From Bombus terrestris (lineage: Eukaryota > Arthropoda > Insecta > Hymenoptera > Apidae), in contig NC_063286.1 of assembly GCF_910591885.1 (NCBI RefSeq), positions 1,674,001-1,738,000 on the forward strand: a DNA stretch of 64,000 bases. Direction: 5' to 3'. Of the stretch, positions 1 to 11,760 are shown piece after piece (positions within the stretch are counted from its first letter, which is position 1; every line of letters begins with the position of its first letter). Both the position numbers and the translations under genes were made by a program. The notes under the pieces are model-generated. The model was not told the origin of the DNA and ran no database searches. It saw only the letters and a program-made list of their open reading frames with translations.

Positions 1-60
1 TAATAGTAAATAACGTTATACGTTATGTAGTAATAGTATAGAACGTTATACGTTATATAG

Positions 61-90
61 TAATAGTATATAACGTTATACGTTATATAG
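61..90. repeat. Reference consensus monomer with dyad symmetry
   Basis: This copy matches the consensus exactly. Positions 9-20 (TATAACGTTATA) are a perfect 12-bp palindrome containing AACGTT. Positions 7-15 (TATATAACG) and 21-29 (CGTTATATA) form a 9-bp inverted repeat around the 5-nt loop TTATA. CGTTATA also occurs twice directly, at 14-20 and 21-27. Across a monomer junction, positions 20-27 and 9-16 of the next copy form an 8-bp stem around the 11-nt loop TAGTAATAGTA. Dyad axes fall at positions 3 and 18, half a period apart. Only positions 3, 6, 17, 18, 19 and 30 break the self-complementarity. Confidence 0.95.
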
Positions 91-570
91 TAATAGTATA
101 TAACGTTATACGTTATATAGTAATAGTATATAACGTTATACGTTATGTAGTAATAGTATATAACGTTATACGTTATATAGTAATAGTATATAACGTTATA
201 CGTTATGTAGTAATAGTATATAACGTTATACGTCATATAGTAATAGTATATAACGTTATACGTTATATAGTAGTAGTATATAACGTTATACGTTATATAG
301 TAGTAGTATATAACGTTATACGTTATATAGTATTAGTATATAACGTTATACGTTATATAGTAATAGTATATAACGTTATACGTTATATAGTAATATTATA
401 TAACGTTATACGTGATATGGCAATACTATATAACGTTATACGTTATATAGAAATAGTATATAACGTTATACGTTATATAGTAATAGTATATAACGTTATA
501 CATTATATAGTAATAGTATATAACGTTATACGTTATATAGTAATAGTATATAACGTTATACGTGATATGG

Positions 571-1110
571 CAATACTATATAACGTTATACGTTATGTAG
601 TAATAGTATAGAACGTTATACGTTATATAGTAATAGTATATAACGTTATACGTTATGTAGTAATAGTATAGAACGTTATACGTTATATAGTAATAGTATA
701 TAACGTTATACGTTATATAGTAATAGTATATAACGTTATACGTTATATAGTAATAGTATATAACGTTATACGTTATGTAGTAATAGTATATAACGTTATA
801 CGTTAATGCGTAATAGTATATAACGTTATACGTTATATAGTAATAGTATATAACGTTATACGTTATATAGTAATAGTATATAACGTTATACGTTATATAG
901 TAATAGTATATAACGTTATTCGTTATATAGTAATAGTATATAACGTTATACGTTATATAGTAATAGTATATAACGTTATACGTTAATGCGTAATAGTATA
1001 TAACGTTATACGTTATATAGTAATAGTATATAACGTTATACGTTATATAGTAATAGTATATAACGTTATGCGTTATATAGTAATAGTATAGAACGTTATA
1101 CGTTATATAG
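571..1110. repeat. Block G, copy 1
   Basis: About 18 monomers in a fixed order: CAATACTATA with TGTAG, GAACG monomers, a CGTTAATGCG monomer 210 bp in, a TAACGTTATT monomer, a second CGTTAATGCG, then TAACGTTATG 480 bp in. The same order appears at 3661, 5731, 56131 and 60691, always in register. The CGTTAATGCG variant adds a CpG and puts TAA into the otherwise stop-free forward frame. Confidence 0.85.
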
Positions 1111-1980
1111 TAATAGTATATAACGTTATACGTTATGTAGCAATAGTATAGAACGTTATACGTTATATAGTAATAGTATATAACGTTATACGTTATGTAG
1201 TAATAGTATATAACGTTATACGTTATATAGTAATAGTATATAACGTTATGCGTTATATGGTAATAGTATAGAACGTTGTACGTTATATAGTAATAGTATA
1301 TAACGTTATACGTGATATGGTAATAGTATATAACGTTATACGTGATATAGTAATAGTATATAACGTTATTCGTGATATGGCAATACTATATAACGTTATG
1401 CGTTATATAGTAATAGTATAGAACGTTATACGTTATATAGTAATAGTAAATAACGTTATACGTTATGTAGTAATAGTATAGAACGTTATACGTTATATAG
1501 TAATAGTATATAACGTTATACGTTATATAGTAATAGTATATAACGTTATACGTTATATAGTAATAGTATATAACGTTATACGTTATGTAGTAATAGTATA
1601 TAACGTTATACGTTATATAGTAATAGTATATAACGTTATACGTTATGTAGTAATAGTATATAACGTTATACGTCATATAGTAATAGTATATAACGTTATA
1701 CGTTATATAGTAGTAGTATATAACGTTATACGTTATATAGTAGTAGTATATAACGTTATACGTTATATAGTATTAGTATATAACGTTATACGTTATATAG
1801 TAATAGTATATAACGTTATACGTTATATAGTAATATTATATAACGTTATACGTGATATGGCAATACTATATAACGTTATACGTTATATAGAAATAGTATA
1901 TAACGTTATACGTTATATAGTAATAGTATATAACGTTATACGTTATATAGTAATAGTATATAACGTTATACGTTATATAG

Positions 1981-2250
1981 TAATAGTATATAACGTTATA
2001 CGTTAGTACGTAATAATATGCATCGATATACGTGATATGGTAATACTATATAACGTTATACGCTATTACGCAATAGTATATAACGTTATACGTTAATACG
2101 TAATAGTATATATCGTTATACGTTATATAGTAATAGTATATAACGTTATACGTTAATGCGTAATAATATACAACGTTATACCCGATATGGCAATACTATA
2201 TAACGTTATACGTTATTACGTAATAGTATATTACGTTATACGTTATTCAG
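1981..2250. repeat. Cassette C, copy 1
   Basis: Nine divergent monomers in fixed order: endings GTTAGTACG; TAATAATATGCATCGATATA; CGCTATTACG; CGTTAATACG; TATCGTTATA; CGTTAATGCG; CAACGTTATACCCGATATGG; CAATACTATA with CGTTATTACG; and TTACGTTATA. It carries ATGCAT and ATCGAT sites absent from the consensus. In this copy the fourth monomer begins CAATAG at 2071, and the ninth ends CGTTATTCAG, which is shared with the copy at 39301 and the partial copy at 59011. Confidence 0.92.
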
Positions 2251-3000
2251 TAATAGTATATAACGTTGTACGTTATGTAGTAATAGTATATAACGTTATA
2301 CGTCATATAGTAATAGTATATAACGTTATACGTCATATAGTAGTAGTATATAACGTTATACATTATATAGTAATAGTATATAAGGTTATACATTATATAG
2401 TAAGAGTATATAACGTTATACGTTATATAGTAATAGTATATAACGTTATACGTTATATAGTAATAGTATATAACGTTATACGTTATATAGTAATAGTATA
2501 TAACGTTATACGTTATATAGTAATAGTATATAACGTTATACGTGATACGGCAACACTATATAACGTTATACGTTATGTAGTAATAGTATAGAACGTTATA
2601 CGTTATATAGTAATAGTATATAACGTTATACGTTATGTAGTAATAGTACAGAACGTTATACGTTATATAGTAATAGTATATAACGTTATACGTTATGTAG
2701 TAATAGTATATAACGTTATACGTCATATAGTAATAGTATATAACGTTATACGTTATATAGTAGTAGTATATAACGTTATACGTTATATAGTAGTAGTATA
2801 TAACGTTATACGTTATATAGTATTAGTATATAACGTTATACGTTATATAGTAATAGTATATAACGTTATACGTTATATAGTAATATTATATAACGTTATA
2901 CGTGATATGGCAATACTATATAACGTTATACGTTATATAGTAATAGTATATAACGTTATACGTTATATAGTAATAGTATATAACGTTATACGTTATATAG

Positions 3001-3270
3001 TAATAGTATATAACGTTATACGTTAGTACGTAATAATATGCATCGATATACGTGATATGGTAATACTATATAACGTTATACGCTATTACGTAATAGTATA
3101 TAACGTTATACGTTAATACGTAATAGTATATATCGTTATACGTTATATAGTAATAGTATATAACGTTATACGTTAATGCGTAATAATATACAACGTTATA
3201 CCCGATATGGCAATACTATATAACGTTATACGTTATTACGTAATAGTATATTACGTTATACGTTATATAG
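3001..3270. repeat. Cassette C, copy 2
   Basis: All nine monomers are present, 1,020 bp after copy 1. Its ninth monomer ends CGTTATATAG. The downstream CGTCATATAG and TAAGGTTATA monomers that follow most copies are missing here and are replaced by consensus monomers, so this copy was joined to a different flank. Confidence 0.92.
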
Positions 3271-3660
3271 TAATAGTATATAACGTTATACGTTATGTAG
3301 TAATAGTATATAACGTTATACGTTATATAGTAATAGTATATAACGTTATACGTTATATAGTAATAGTATATAACGTTATACGTTATATAGTAATAGTATA
3401 TAACGTTATACGTTATATAGTAATAGTATATAACGTTATACGTGATATGGCAATACTATATAACGTTATACGTTATGTAGTAATAGTATAGAACGTTATA
3501 CGTTATATAGTAATAGTATATAACGTTATACGTTATGTAGTAATAGTATAGAACGTTATACGTTATATAGTAATAGTATATAACGTTATACGTTATATAG
3601 TAATAGTATATAACGTTATACGTTATATAGTAATAGTATATAACGTTATACGTGATATGG

Positions 3661-4200
3661 CAATACTATATAACGTTATACGTTATGTAGTAATAGTATA
3701 GAACGTTATACGTTATATAGTAATAGTATATAACGTTATACGTTATGTAGTAATAGTATAGAACGTTATACGTTATATAGTAATAGTATATAACGTTATA
3801 CGTTATATAGTAATAGTATATAACGTTATACGTTATATAGTAATAGTATATAACGTTATACGTTATGTAGTAATAGTATATAACGTTATACGTTAATGCG
3901 TAATAGTATATAACGTTATACGTTATATAGTAATAGTATATAACGTTATACGTTATATAGTAATAGTATATAACGTTATACGTTATATAGTAATAGTATA
4001 TAACGTTATTCGTTATATAGTAATAGTATATAACGTTATACGTTATATAGTAATAGTATATAACGTTATACGTTAATGCGTAATAGTATATAACGTTATA
4101 CGTTATATAGTAATAGTATATAACGTTATACGTTATATAGTAATAGTATATAACGTTATGCGTTATATAGTAATAGTATAGAACGTTATACGTTATATAG
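3661..4200. repeat. Block G, copy 2
   Basis: Same variant order as 571-1110 at an offset of 3,090 bp: CGTTAATGCG at 3871, TAACGTTATT at 3991, second CGTTAATGCG at 4051 and TAACGTTATG at 4141. It repeats again 2,070 bp downstream. Confidence 0.85.
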
Positions 4201-4260
4201 TAATAGTATATAACGTTATACGTTATATAGTAATAGTATATAACGTTATACGTTATATAG

Positions 4261-4530
4261 TAATAGTATATAACGTTATACGTTAGTACGTAATAATATG
4301 CATCGATATACGTGATATGGTAATACTATATAACGTTATACGCTATTACGTAATAGTATATAACGTTATACGTTAATACGTAATAGTATATATCGTTATA
4401 CGTTATATAGTAATAGTATATAACGTTATACGTTAATGCGTAATAATATACAACGTTATACCCGATATGGCAATACTATATAACGTTATACGTTATTACG
4501 TAATAGTATATTACGTTATACGTTATATAG
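4261..4530. repeat. Cassette C, copy 3
   Basis: Complete nine-monomer cassette, 1,260 bp after copy 2. It is followed by TGTAG and CGTCATATAG monomers and then by a stretch containing CGTTATATGG and TAATAATATA variants up to 4980, which resembles 44941-45230. Confidence 0.92.
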
Positions 4531-4980
4531 TAATAGTATATAACGTTATACGTTATGTAGTAATAGTATATAACGTTATACGTCATATAGTAATAGTATA
4601 TAACGTTATACGTTATATAGTAATAGTATATTACGTTATACGTTATATAGTAATAGTATATAACGTTATACGTTATATAGTAATAGTATATAACGTTATA
4701 CGTTATATGGTAATAGTATATAACGTTATACGTTATATAGTAATATTATATAACGTTATACGTGATATGGCAATACTATATAACGTTATACGTTATATAG
4801 TAATAGTATATAACGTTATACGTTATATAGTAATAGTATATAACGTTATACGTTATATGGTAATAATATATAACGTTATACGTTATATAGTAATAGTATA
4901 TAACGTTATGCGTTATATGGTAATAGTATATAACGTTATACGTTATATAGTAATAGTATATAACGTTATACGTTATATAG

Positions 4981-5250
4981 TAATAGTATATAACGTTATA
5001 CGTTAGTACGTAATAATATGCATCGATATACGTGATATGGTAATACTATATAACGTTATACGCTATTACGTAATAGTATATAACGTTATACGTTAATACG
5101 TAATAGTATATATCGTTATACGTTATATAGTAATAGTATATAACGTTATACGTTAATGCGTAATAATATACAACGTTATACCCGATATGGCAATACTATA
5201 TAACGTTATACGTTATTACGTAATAGTATATTACGTTATACGTTATATAG
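4981..5250. repeat. Cassette C, copy 4
   Basis: Complete nine-monomer cassette, 720 bp after copy 3. It is followed by TGTAG, two CGTCATATAG, CATTATATAG and then TAAGGTTATA with CGATATATAG at 5371. The CGATAT ending is shared only with the monomer at 40681, which makes this the closest relative of the copy at 40291. Confidence 0.92.
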
Positions 5251-5730
5251 TAATAGTATATAACGTTATACGTTATGTAGTAATAGTATATAACGTTATA
5301 CGTCATATAGTAATAGTATATAACGTTATACGTCATATAGTAGTAGTATATAACGTTATACATTATATAGTAATAGTATATAAGGTTATACGATATATAG
5401 TAATAGTATATAACGTTATACGTTATATAGTAATAGTATATAACGTTATACGTTATATAGTAATAGTATATAACGTTATACGTTATATAGTAATAGTATA
5501 TAACGTTATACGTGATATGGCAATACTATATAACGTTATACGTTATGTAGTAATAGTATAGAACGTTATACGTTATATAGTAATAGTATATAACGTTATA
5601 CGTTATGTAGTAATAGTATAGAACGTTATACGTTATATAGTAATAGTATATAACGTTATACGTTATATAGTAATAGTATATAACGTTATACGTTATATAG
5701 TAATAGTATATAACGTTATACGTGATATGG

Positions 5731-6270
5731 CAATACTATATAACGTTATACGTTATGTAGTAATAGTATAGAACGTTATACGTTATATAGTAATAGTATA
5801 TAACGTTATACGTTATGTAGTAATAGTATAGAACGTTATACGTTATATAGTAATAGTATATAACGTTATACGTTATATAGTAATAGTATATAACGTTATA
5901 CGTTATATAGTAATAGTATATAACGTTATACGTTATGTAGTAATAGTATATAACGTTATACGTTAATGCGTAATAGTATATAACGTTATACGTTATATAG
6001 TAATAGTATATAACGTTATACGTTATATAGTAATAGTATATAACGTTATACGTTATATAGTAATAGTATATAACGTTATTCGTTATATAGTAATAGTATA
6101 TAACGTTATATGTTATATAGTGATAGTATATAACGTTATACGTTAATGCGTAATAGTATATAACGTTATACGTTATATAGTAATAGTATATAACGTTATA
6201 CGTTATATAGTAATAGTATATAACGTTATGCGTTATATAGTAATAGTATAGAACGTTATACGTTATATAG
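5731..6270. repeat. Block G, copy 3
   Basis: Same variant order as 3661-4200 at an offset of 2,070 bp. Private changes include a TGTTATATAG ending at 6091 and TGATAGTATA at 6121. From 6271 to 6480 the monomers are near consensus, with one TAATATTATA/CGTGATATGG/CAATACTATA junction at 6361-6420. Confidence 0.83.
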
Positions 6271-7695
6271 TAATAGTATATAACGTTATACGTTATATAG
6301 TAATAGTATATAACGTTATACGTTATATAGTAATAGCATATAACGTTATACGTTATATAGTAATATTATATAACGTTATACGTGATATGGCAATACTATA
6401 TAACGTTATACGTTATATAGTAATAGTATATAACGATATACGTTATATAGTAATAGTATATAACGTTATACGTTATATAGTAATAGTATATAACGTTATA
6501 CGTTATATAGTAATAGTATATAACGTTATACGTTATATAGTAATAGTATATAACGTTATACGTTAATGCGTAATAGTATATAACGTTATACGTTACATAG
6601 TAATAGTATATAACGTTATACGTTAATGCGTAATAGTATATAACGTTATACGTTATATAGTAATAGTATATAACGTTATACGTTATATAGTAATAGTATA
6701 TAACGTTATACGTTATATAGTAATAGTATATAACGTTATACGTTATATAGTAATAGTATATAACGTTATACGTTATATAGTAATAGTATATAACGTTATT
6801 CGTTATATAGTAATAGTATATAACGTTATACGTTATATAGTAATAGTATATAACGTTATTCGTTATATAGTAATAGTATATAACGTTATACGTTATATAG
6901 TAATAGTATATAACGTTATACGTTATATAGTAATAGTATATAACGTTATGCGTTATATAGTAATAGTATATAACGTTATGCGTTATGTAGTAATAGTATA
7001 TAACGTTATACGTTATATAGTAATAGTATATAACGTTATGCGTTATGTAGTAATAGTATATAACGTTATACGTTATATAGTAATAGTATAGAACGTTGTA
7101 CGTTATATAGTAATAGTATATAACGTTATACGTGATATGGCAATACTATATAACGTTATACGTTATATAGTAATAGTATATAACGTTATACGTTAATGCG
7201 TAATAGTATATAACGTTATACGTTACATAGTAATAGTATATAAAGTTATACGTTAATGCGTAATAGTATATAACGTTATACGTTATATAGTAATATTATA
7301 TAACGTTATACGTGATATAGCAATACTATATAACGTTATACGTTATATAGTAATAGTATAGAACGTTGTACGTTATATAGTAATAGTATATAACGTTATA
7401 CGTGATATGGTAATAGTATATAACGTTATACGTGATATAGTAATAGAATATAACGTTATTCGTGATATGGCAATACTATATAACGTTATACGTTATATAG
7501 TAATAGTATATAACGTTATACGTTATATAGTAATAGTATATAACGTTATACGTTATATAGTAATAGTATATAACGTTATACGTTATATAGTAATAGTATA
7601 TAACGTTATACGTTATATAGTAATAGTATATAACGTTATACGTTATATAGTAATATTATATAACGTTATACGTGATATGGCAATACTATATAACG

Positions 7696-7700
7696 TATAA
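7696..7700 (-). other. Inverted 5-nt hairpin loop in a monomer core
   Basis: The loop TTATA between TAACG and CGTTA reads TATAA, its exact reverse complement. The length and both arms are unchanged. The same change occurs at 28246, 33916, 36466 and 52246. Confidence 0.85.
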
Positions 7701-9267
7701 CGTTATATAGTAATAGTATATAACGTTATACGTTATATAGTAATAGTATATAACGTTATACGTTACATAGTAATAGTATATAACGTTATACGTTATATAG
7801 TAATAGTATATAACGTTATGCGTTATATGGTAATAGTATATAACGTTATACGTTATATGGTAATAGTATATAACGTTATACGTTACATAGTAATAGTATA
7901 TAACGTTATACGTTAATGCGTAATAGTATATAACGTTATACGTTAATGCGTAATAGTATATAACGTTATACGTTATATAGTAATATTATATAACGTTATA
8001 CGTGATATGGCAATACTATATAACGTTATACGTTATATAGTAATAGTATATAACATTATACGTTATATAGTAATAGTATAGAACGTTGTACGTTATATAG
8101 TAATAGTATATAACGTTATACGTTATATAGTAATAGTATATAACGTTATACGTTATATAGTAATATTATATAACGTTATACGTGATATGGCAATACTATA
8201 TAACGTTATACGTTATATAGTAATAGTATATAACGTTATACGTTATATAGTAATAGTATATAACGTTATACGTTATATAGTAATAGTATATAACGTTATA
8301 CGTTGTATAGTAATATTATATAACGTTATACGTTATATAGTAATAGTATATAACGTTATACGTTAATACGTAATAGTATATATCGTTATACGTTATATAG
8401 TAATAGTATATAACATTATACGTTATATAGCAATAGTATATAACGTTATACGTTATATAGTAATATTATATAACGTTATACGTGATATGGCAATACTATA
8501 TAACGTTATGCGTTATATAGTAATAGTATATAACGATATACGTTATATAGTAATAGTATATAACGTTATACGTTATATAGTAATAGTATATAACGTTATA
8601 CGTTATATAGTAATAGTATATAACGTTATGCGTTATATGGTAATAGTATAGAACGTTGTACGTTATATAGTAATAGTATATAACGTTATACGTGATATGG
8701 TAATAGTATATAACGTTATACGTGATATAGTAATAGTATATAACGTTATTCGTGATATGGCAATACTATATAACGTTATGCGTTATATAGTAATAGTATA
8801 GAACGTTATACGTTATATAGTAATAGTAAATAACGTTATACGTTATGTAGTAATAGTATAGAACGTTATACGTTATATAGTAATAGTATATAACGTTATA
8901 CGTTATATAGTAATAGTATAGAACGTTATACGTTATATAGTAATAGTATATAACGTTATACGTTATGTAGTAATAGTATATAACGTTATACGTTATATAG
9001 TAATAGTATATAACGTTATACGTTATGTAGTAATAGTATATAACGTTATACGTCATATAGTAATAGTATATAACGTTATACGTTATATAGTAGTAGTATA
9101 TAACGTTATACGTTATATAGTAGTAGTATATAACGTTATACGTCATATAGTAATAGTATATAACGTTATACGTTATATAGTAGTAGTATATAACGTTATA
9201 CGTTATATAGTAGTAGTATATAACGTTATACGTTATATAGTAGTAGTATATAACGTTATACGTTATA

Positions 9268-9278
9268 TAATATTACTA
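9268..9278 (-). other. Inverted 11-nt inter-monomer loop
   Basis: Between CGTTATA and TATAACG the loop reads TAATATTACTA, the exact reverse complement of TAGTAATATTA, the loop of the common TAATATTATA monomer. The same form is at 23248 and 52228. Related copies at 14518, 15928 and 19558 have the direct form TAGTATTAGTA. Confidence 0.83.
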
Positions 9279-10677
9279 TATAACGTTATACGTTATATGG
9301 CAATACTATATAACGTTATACGTTATATAGTAATAGTATATAACGTTATACGTTATATAGTAATAGTATATAACGTTATACGTTATATAGTAATAGTATA
9401 TAACGTTATACGTTGTATAGTAATATTATATAACGTTATACGTTATATAGTAATAGTATATAACGTTATACGTTAATACGTAATAGTATATATCGTTATA
9501 CGTTATATAGTAATAGTATATAACATTATACGTTATATAGTAATAGTATATAACGTTATACGTTATATAGTAATATTATATAACGTTGTACGTGATATGG
9601 CAATACTATATAACGATATACGTTATATAGTAATAGTATATAACGTTATACGTTATATAGTAATAGTATATAACGTTATACGTTATATAGTAATAGTATA
9701 TAACGTTATACGTTGTATAGTAATATTATATAACGTTATACGTTATATAGTAATAGTATATAACGTTATACGTTAATACGTAATAGTATATATCGTTATA
9801 CGTTATATAGTAATAGTATATAACATTATACGTTATATAGCAATAGTATATAACGTTATACGTTATATAGTAATATTATATAACGTTATACGTGATATGG
9901 CAATACTATATAACGTTATGCGTTATATAGTAATAGTATATAACGATATACGTTATATAGTAATAGTATATAACGTTATACGTTATATAGTAATAGTATA
10001 TAACGTTATACGTTATATAGTAATAGTATATAACGTTATGCGTTATATGGTAATAGTATAGAACGTTGTACGTTATATAGTAATAGTATATAACGTTATA
10101 CGTGATATGGTAATAGTATATAACGTTATACGTGATATAGTAATAGTATATAACGTTATTCGTGATATGGCAATACTATATAACGTTATGCGTTATATAG
10201 TAATAGTATAGAACGTTATACGTTATATAGTAATAGTAAATAACGTTATACGTTATGTAGTAATAGTATAGAACGTTATACGTTATATAGTAATAGTATA
10301 TAACGTTATACGTTATATAGTAATAGTATAGAACGTTATACGTTATATAGTAATAGTATATAACGTTATACGTTATGTAGTAATAGTATATAACGTTATA
10401 CGTTATATAGTAATAGTATATAACGTTATACGTTATGTAGTAATAGTATATAACGTTATACGTCATATAGTAATAGTATATAACGTTATACGTTATATAG
10501 TAGTAGTATATAACGTTATACGTTATATAGTAGTAGTATATAACGTTATACGTCATATAGTAATAGTATATAACGTTATACGTTATATAGTAGTAGTATA
10601 TAACGTTATACGTTATATAGTAGTAGTATATAACGTTATACGTTATATAGTAGTAGTATATAACGTTATACGTTATA

Positions 10678-10688
10678 TACTATTACTA
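10678..10688 (-). other. Inverted consensus 11-nt loop
   Basis: Between intact CGTTATA and TATAACG arms the loop reads TACTATTACTA, the exact reverse complement of the consensus loop TAGTAATAGTA. The homologous positions at 15928 and 19558 are not inverted. Confidence 0.87.
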
Positions 10689-11760
10689 TATAACGTTATA
10701 CGTGATATGGCAATACTATATAACGTTATACGTTATATAGTAATAGTATATAACGTTATACGTTATATAGTAATAGTATATAACGTTATACGTTATATAG
10801 TAATAGTATATAACGTTATACGTTATATAGTAATAGTATATAACGTTATGCGTTATATGGTAATAGTATATAACGTTATACGTTATATGGTAATAGTATA
10901 TAACGTTATACGTTACATAGTAATAGTATATAACGTTATACGTTAATGCGTAATAGTATATAACGTTATACGTTAATGCGTAATAGTATATAACGTTATA
11001 CGTTAATGCGTAATAGTATATAACGTTATGCGTTATGTAGTAATAGTATATAACGTTATACGTTATATAGTAATAGTATATAACGTTATGCGTTATGTAG
11101 TAATAGTATATAACGTTATACGTTATATAGTAATAGTATAGAACGTTGTACGTTATATAGTAATAGTATATAACGTTATACGTGATATGGCAATACTATA
11201 TAACGTTATACGTTATATAGTAATAGTATATAACGTTATACGTTAATGCGTAATAGTATATAACGTTATACGTTACATAGTAATAGTATATAAAGTTATA
11301 CGTTAATGCGTAATACTATATAACGTTATACGTTATATAGTAATATTATATAACGTTATACGTGATATAGCAATACTATATAACGTTATACGTTATATAG
11401 TAATAGTATAGAACGTTGTACGTTATATAGTAATAGTATATAACGTTATACGTGATATGGTAATAGTATATAACGTTATACGTTATATAGTAATAGTATA
11501 TAACGTTATACGTTATATAGTAATAGTATATAACGTTATACGTTATATAGTAATAGTATATAACGTTATACGTTATATAGTAATAGTATATAACGTTATA
11601 CGTTATATAGTAATAGTATATAACGTTATACGTTATATAGTAATATTATATAACGTTATACGTGATATGGCAATACTATATAACGTTATACGTTATATAG
11701 TAATAGTATATAACGTTATACGTTATATAGTAATAGTATATAACGTTATACGTTATATAG

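Larger units (their letters stand above)
1..1980. repeat. 1,440-bp tandem higher-order unit (two 'TAATAGTAAA' units)
   Basis: The diagnostic monomer beginning TAATAGTAAA (T to A at position 9) starts at 1 and 1441. The order of variants in 1-480 recurs in 1441-1920: GAACG, TGTAG, CGTCATATAG, two TAGTAGTATA, TATTAGTATA, TAATATTATA, CGTGATATGG, CAATACTATA, AAATAGTATA. The offset is 1,440 bp (48 monomers). In the window this marker occurs 19 times: 1, 1441, 8821, 10231, 14071, 15481, 17701, 19111, 22801, 24211, 25321, 29221, 33541, 37441, 38761, 50341, 51781, 55771 and 58531. Confidence 0.9.
6481..11760. repeat. Unit U1 of a ~5.25-kb tandem duplication
   Basis: The order of variant monomers from 6481 to about 10980 recurs from 11761 to about 16230. 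The offset is 5,280 bp up to about 7860 and 5,250 bp after it, because one CGTTACATAG monomer present near 7861 is missing at 13141. Shared landmarks are TAAAGTTATA (7231/12511), TAATAGAATA (7441/12721), TAACATTATA (8041/13291), TAACGATATA (8521/13771) and TAATAGTAAA (8821/14071, 10231/15481). Inside the unit, 8821-10230 and 10231-11640 start a 1,410-bp sub-repeat. Confidence 0.88.

Noticed and set aside
2161..2220. A possible CENP-B box, because the CCCGATATGG monomer gives CGGG on the minus strand.
   Set aside because: The required TTCG at the proper distance and the central A are absent in this monomer and in the other CCCGATATGG copies.
9271..9300. Transposon or inverted-array junctions at the odd TATTACTATA monomers.
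   Set aside because: The register and arms are intact on both sides and only the hairpin loop is reversed. There is no target-site duplication or foreign sequence.
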